64,000 nt of DNA, taken from Aspidiotus rigidus. Its lineage: Eukaryota > Arthropoda > Insecta > Hemiptera > Diaspididae. The notes beneath the pieces were generated by a model. That model saw only the letters and a list, made by a program, of their open reading frames with translations. It was not told where the DNA came from and searched no databases. Within the stretch, counting starts at the first letter, position 1. Each line of letters begins with the position of its first letter. Made by a program: the position numbers and the translations under genes. The stretch lies in the NCBI GenBank assembly GCA_035079385.1, contig JAVHKY010000046.1, positions 2,604,001 to 2,668,000 on the forward strand, read 5' to 3'. Of this stretch, positions 61,551 to 64,000 are shown piece after piece.

Positions 61551-64000
61551 AATTCGTAATCTGCGTTAAATTTCGGTTAGGATAGGACTTTTGGGTATCA
61601 TTTTTAGTCGCCAGTAATTTTTTTCTGATGAAAATTAAGTTTTGCCTAGAAAGCGATAATTTCGAATTTTTGAAATTGTGATTTGTAGTCAAGTTTTTTT
61701 GCTGAATCAGCATGAAATTCGTAATCTGCGTTAAATTTCGGTTAGGATATGACTTTTGGGTATCATTTTTAGTCGCCAGTAATTTTTTTCTGATGAAAAC
61801 TAAGTTTTGCATAGAAAGCGATAATTTCAAATTTTCGAAATTGTGATTTGTAGTCAAGTTTTTTTGCTGAATCAGCATGAAATTCGTAATCTGCGTTAAA
61901 TTTCGGTTAGGATAGGACTTTTGGGTATCATTTTTAGTCGCCAGTAATTTTTTTCTGATGAAAATTAAGTTTTGCATAGAAAGCGATAATTTCGAATTTT
62001 CGAAATTGTGATTTGTAGTCAAGTTTTTTTGCTGAACCAGCATGAAATTCGTAATCTGCGTTAAATGTCGGTTAGGATAGGACTTTTGGGTATCATTTTT
62101 AGTCGCCAGTAATTTTTTTCTGATGAAAATTAAGTTTTGCATAGAAAGCGATAATTTCGAATTTTTGAAATTGTGATTTGTAGTCAAGTTTTTTTGCTGA
62201 ACCAGCATGAAATTCGTAATCTGCGTTAAATGTCGGTTAGGATAGGACTTTTGGGTATCATTTTTAGTCGCCAGTAATTTTTTTCTGATGAAAATTAAGT
62301 TTTGCATAGAAAGCGATAATTTCGAATTTTCGAAATTGTGATTTGTAGTCAAGTTTTTTTGCTGAATCAGCATGAAATTCGTAATCTGCGTTAAATTTCG
62401 GTTAGGATAGGACTATTGGGTATCATTTTTAGTCGCCAGTAATTTTTTTCTGATGAAAATTAAGTTTTGCATAGAAAGCGATAATTTCGAATTTTCGAAA
62501 TTGTGATTTGTAGTCAAGTTTTTTTGCTGAATCAGCATGAAATTCGTAATCTGCGTTAAATTTCGGTTAGGATAGGACTATTGGGTATCATTTTTAGTCG
62601 CCAGTAATTTTTTTCTGATGAAAATTAAGTTTTGCATAGAAAGCGATAATTTCGAATTTTTGAAATTGTGATTTGTAGTCAAGTTTTTTTGCTGAATCAG
62701 CATGAAATTCGTAATCTGCGTTAAATTTCGGTTAGGATAGGACTTTTGGGTATCATTTTTAGTCGCCAGTAATTTTTTTCTGATGAAAATTAAGTTTTGC
62801 ATAGAAAGCGATAATTTCGAATTTTTGAAATTGTGATTTGTAGTCAAGTTTTTTTGCTGAACCAGCATGAAATTCGTAATCTGCGTTAAATGTCGGTTAG
62901 GATAGGACTTTTGGGTATCATTTTTAGTCGCCAGTAATTTTTTTCTGATGAAAATTAAGTTTTGCATAGAAAGCGATAATTTCGAATTTTCGAAATTGTG
63001 ATTTGTAGTCAAGTTTTTTTGCTGAATCAGCATGAAATTCGTAATCTGCGTTAAATTTCGGTTAGGATAGGACTTTTGGGTATCATTTTTAGTCGCCAGT
63101 AATTTTTTTCTGATGAAAATTAAGTTTTGCATAGAAAGCGATAATTTCGAATTTTTGAAATTGTGATTTGTAGTCAAGTTTTTTTGCTGAATCAGCATGA
63201 AATTCGTAATCTGCGTTAAATTTCGGTTAGGATAGGACTTTTGGGTATCATTTTTAGTCGCCAGTAATTTTTTTCTGATGAAAATTAAGTTTTGCATAGA
63301 AAGCGATAATTTCGAATATTCGAAATTGTGATTTGTAGTCCAGTTTTTTTGCTGAATCAGCATGAAATTCGTAATCTGCGTTAAATTTCGGTTAGGATAG
63401 GACTATTGGGTATCATTTTTAGTCGCCAGTAATTTTTTTCTGATGAAAATTAAGTTTTGCATAGAAAGCGATAATTTCGAATTTTCGAAATTGTGATTTG
63501 TAGTCAAGTTTTTTTGCTGAATCAGCATGAAATTCGTAATCTGCGTTAAATTTCGGTTAGGATAGGACTATTGGGTATCATCTTTAGTCGCCAGTAATTT
63601 TTTTCTGATGAAAATTAAGTTTTGCATAGAAAGCGATAATTTCGAATTTTTGAAATTGTGATTTGTAGTCAAGTTTTTTTGCTGAATCAGCATGAAATTC
63701 GTAATCTGCGTTAAATTTCGGTTAGGATAGGACTTTTGGGTATCATTTTTAGTCGCCAGTAATTTTTTTCTGATGAAAATTAAGTTTTGCCTAGAAAGCG
63801 ATAATTTCGAATTTTTGAAATTGTGATTTGTAGTCAAGTTTTTTTGCTGAATCAGCATGAAATTCGTAATCTGCGTTAAATTTCGGTTAGGATATGACTT
63901 TTGGGTATCATTTTTAGTCGCCAGTAATTTTTTTCTGATGAAAACTAAGTTTTGCATAGAAAGCGATAATTTCAAATTTTCGAAATTGTGATTTGTAGTC

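Larger units (their letters stand above)
16074..64000 (+). repeat. A2 165-bp satellite array, about 290 monomers
   Basis: The period is exactly 165 bp. Monomer order: GCTGAATCAGCATGAAATTCG, TAATCTGCGTTAAATTTCGG, TTAGGATAGGACTTTTGGG, TATCATTTTTAGTCGCCAGT, AATTTTTTTCTGATGAAAAT, TAAGTTTTGCATAGAAAGCG, then a dyad around TTCGAATTTTCGAA, GTGATTTGTAGTCAAG and T7. My count of the consensus gives 51 G+C of 165 (31%) and seven CpGs. All monomers point the same way. Register is unbroken apart from an 11-bp deletion near 16130 and a 1-bp insertion near 33183. Variant sites include ACTTTT/ACTATT, GAATTTTCGAA/GAATTTTTGAA/GTATTTTGGAA, GGTTAGG/GGTTAAA, GCATGAAA/GCCTAAAA and CATAG/CCTAG. The array runs off the right end. 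Confidence 0.98.

Noticed and set aside
16074..64000. CRISPR-like array of regular repeats
   Set aside because: There is no alternation of constant repeat and variable spacer. The whole 165-bp unit is conserved, and the context is eukaryotic satellite.
16074..64000. Canonical CENP-B box in the A2 monomer
   Set aside because: I looked for the TTCG...A..CGGG core. TTCG occurs several times but none is followed by the CGGG element at the right distance.

Overview
This window is almost entirely satellite DNA from a eukaryotic nuclear genome, most likely an invertebrate animal, although the sequence does not fix the taxon. The case for a eukaryote is tens of kilobases of head-to-tail 165-bp monomers, higher-order repeats, a non-autonomous-transposon-like element with inverted ends, and AATAAA, TATA and splice-like signals in the only non-satellite stretch. 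I found no convincing protein gene, rRNA, tRNA or CRISPR array. The long minus-strand open frames arise because the monomer is 165 bp (55 codons) and one reverse frame lacks stops.

Layout. (1) 1-8738: five head-to-tail copies (the last one short) of a 1762-bp higher-order repeat. Each copy joins about 165-bp monomers of an older subtype (here A1) to a block of eight 104-bp monomers of a second family (here B). (2) 8739-12029: a more diverged zone with the same A-B-A architecture but fewer B units (six at 9382-10003, four at 11043-11458). Within it A1 grades into a second subtype, A2, through hybrid monomers at about 11.5-12.0 kb. (3) 12030-15507: a 3.5-kb island without satellite. It holds degenerate short repeats, a 34-bp inverted repeat, two small tandem duplications, a possible polyadenylation region, a 187-bp MITE-like element with a G-quadruplex-type core, a polypyrimidine tract, and a TATA/acceptor/donor cluster. 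(4) 15508-16073: the decayed edge of the A2 array. (5) 16074-64000: about 290 A2 monomers in register, broken by one 1-bp insertion near 33183 and otherwise without length change after 16160. The array is built from nested duplications of 3, 14, 20, 26 and 27 monomers plus dispersed copies 69-127 monomers apart.

No genes work together here; the interest lies in the satellite itself. A2 has 31% GC by my count and 7 CpGs. It carries a near-perfect dyad (9-bp arms, 2-bp centre), a second short dyad and two T7 runs. Together with the higher-order structure and the single orientation, this would suit a centromeric or heterochromatic array, but nothing in the window proves that. Very recent duplications in near-identical DNA are also where assembly errors occur, so copy numbers should be treated as those of this assembly.
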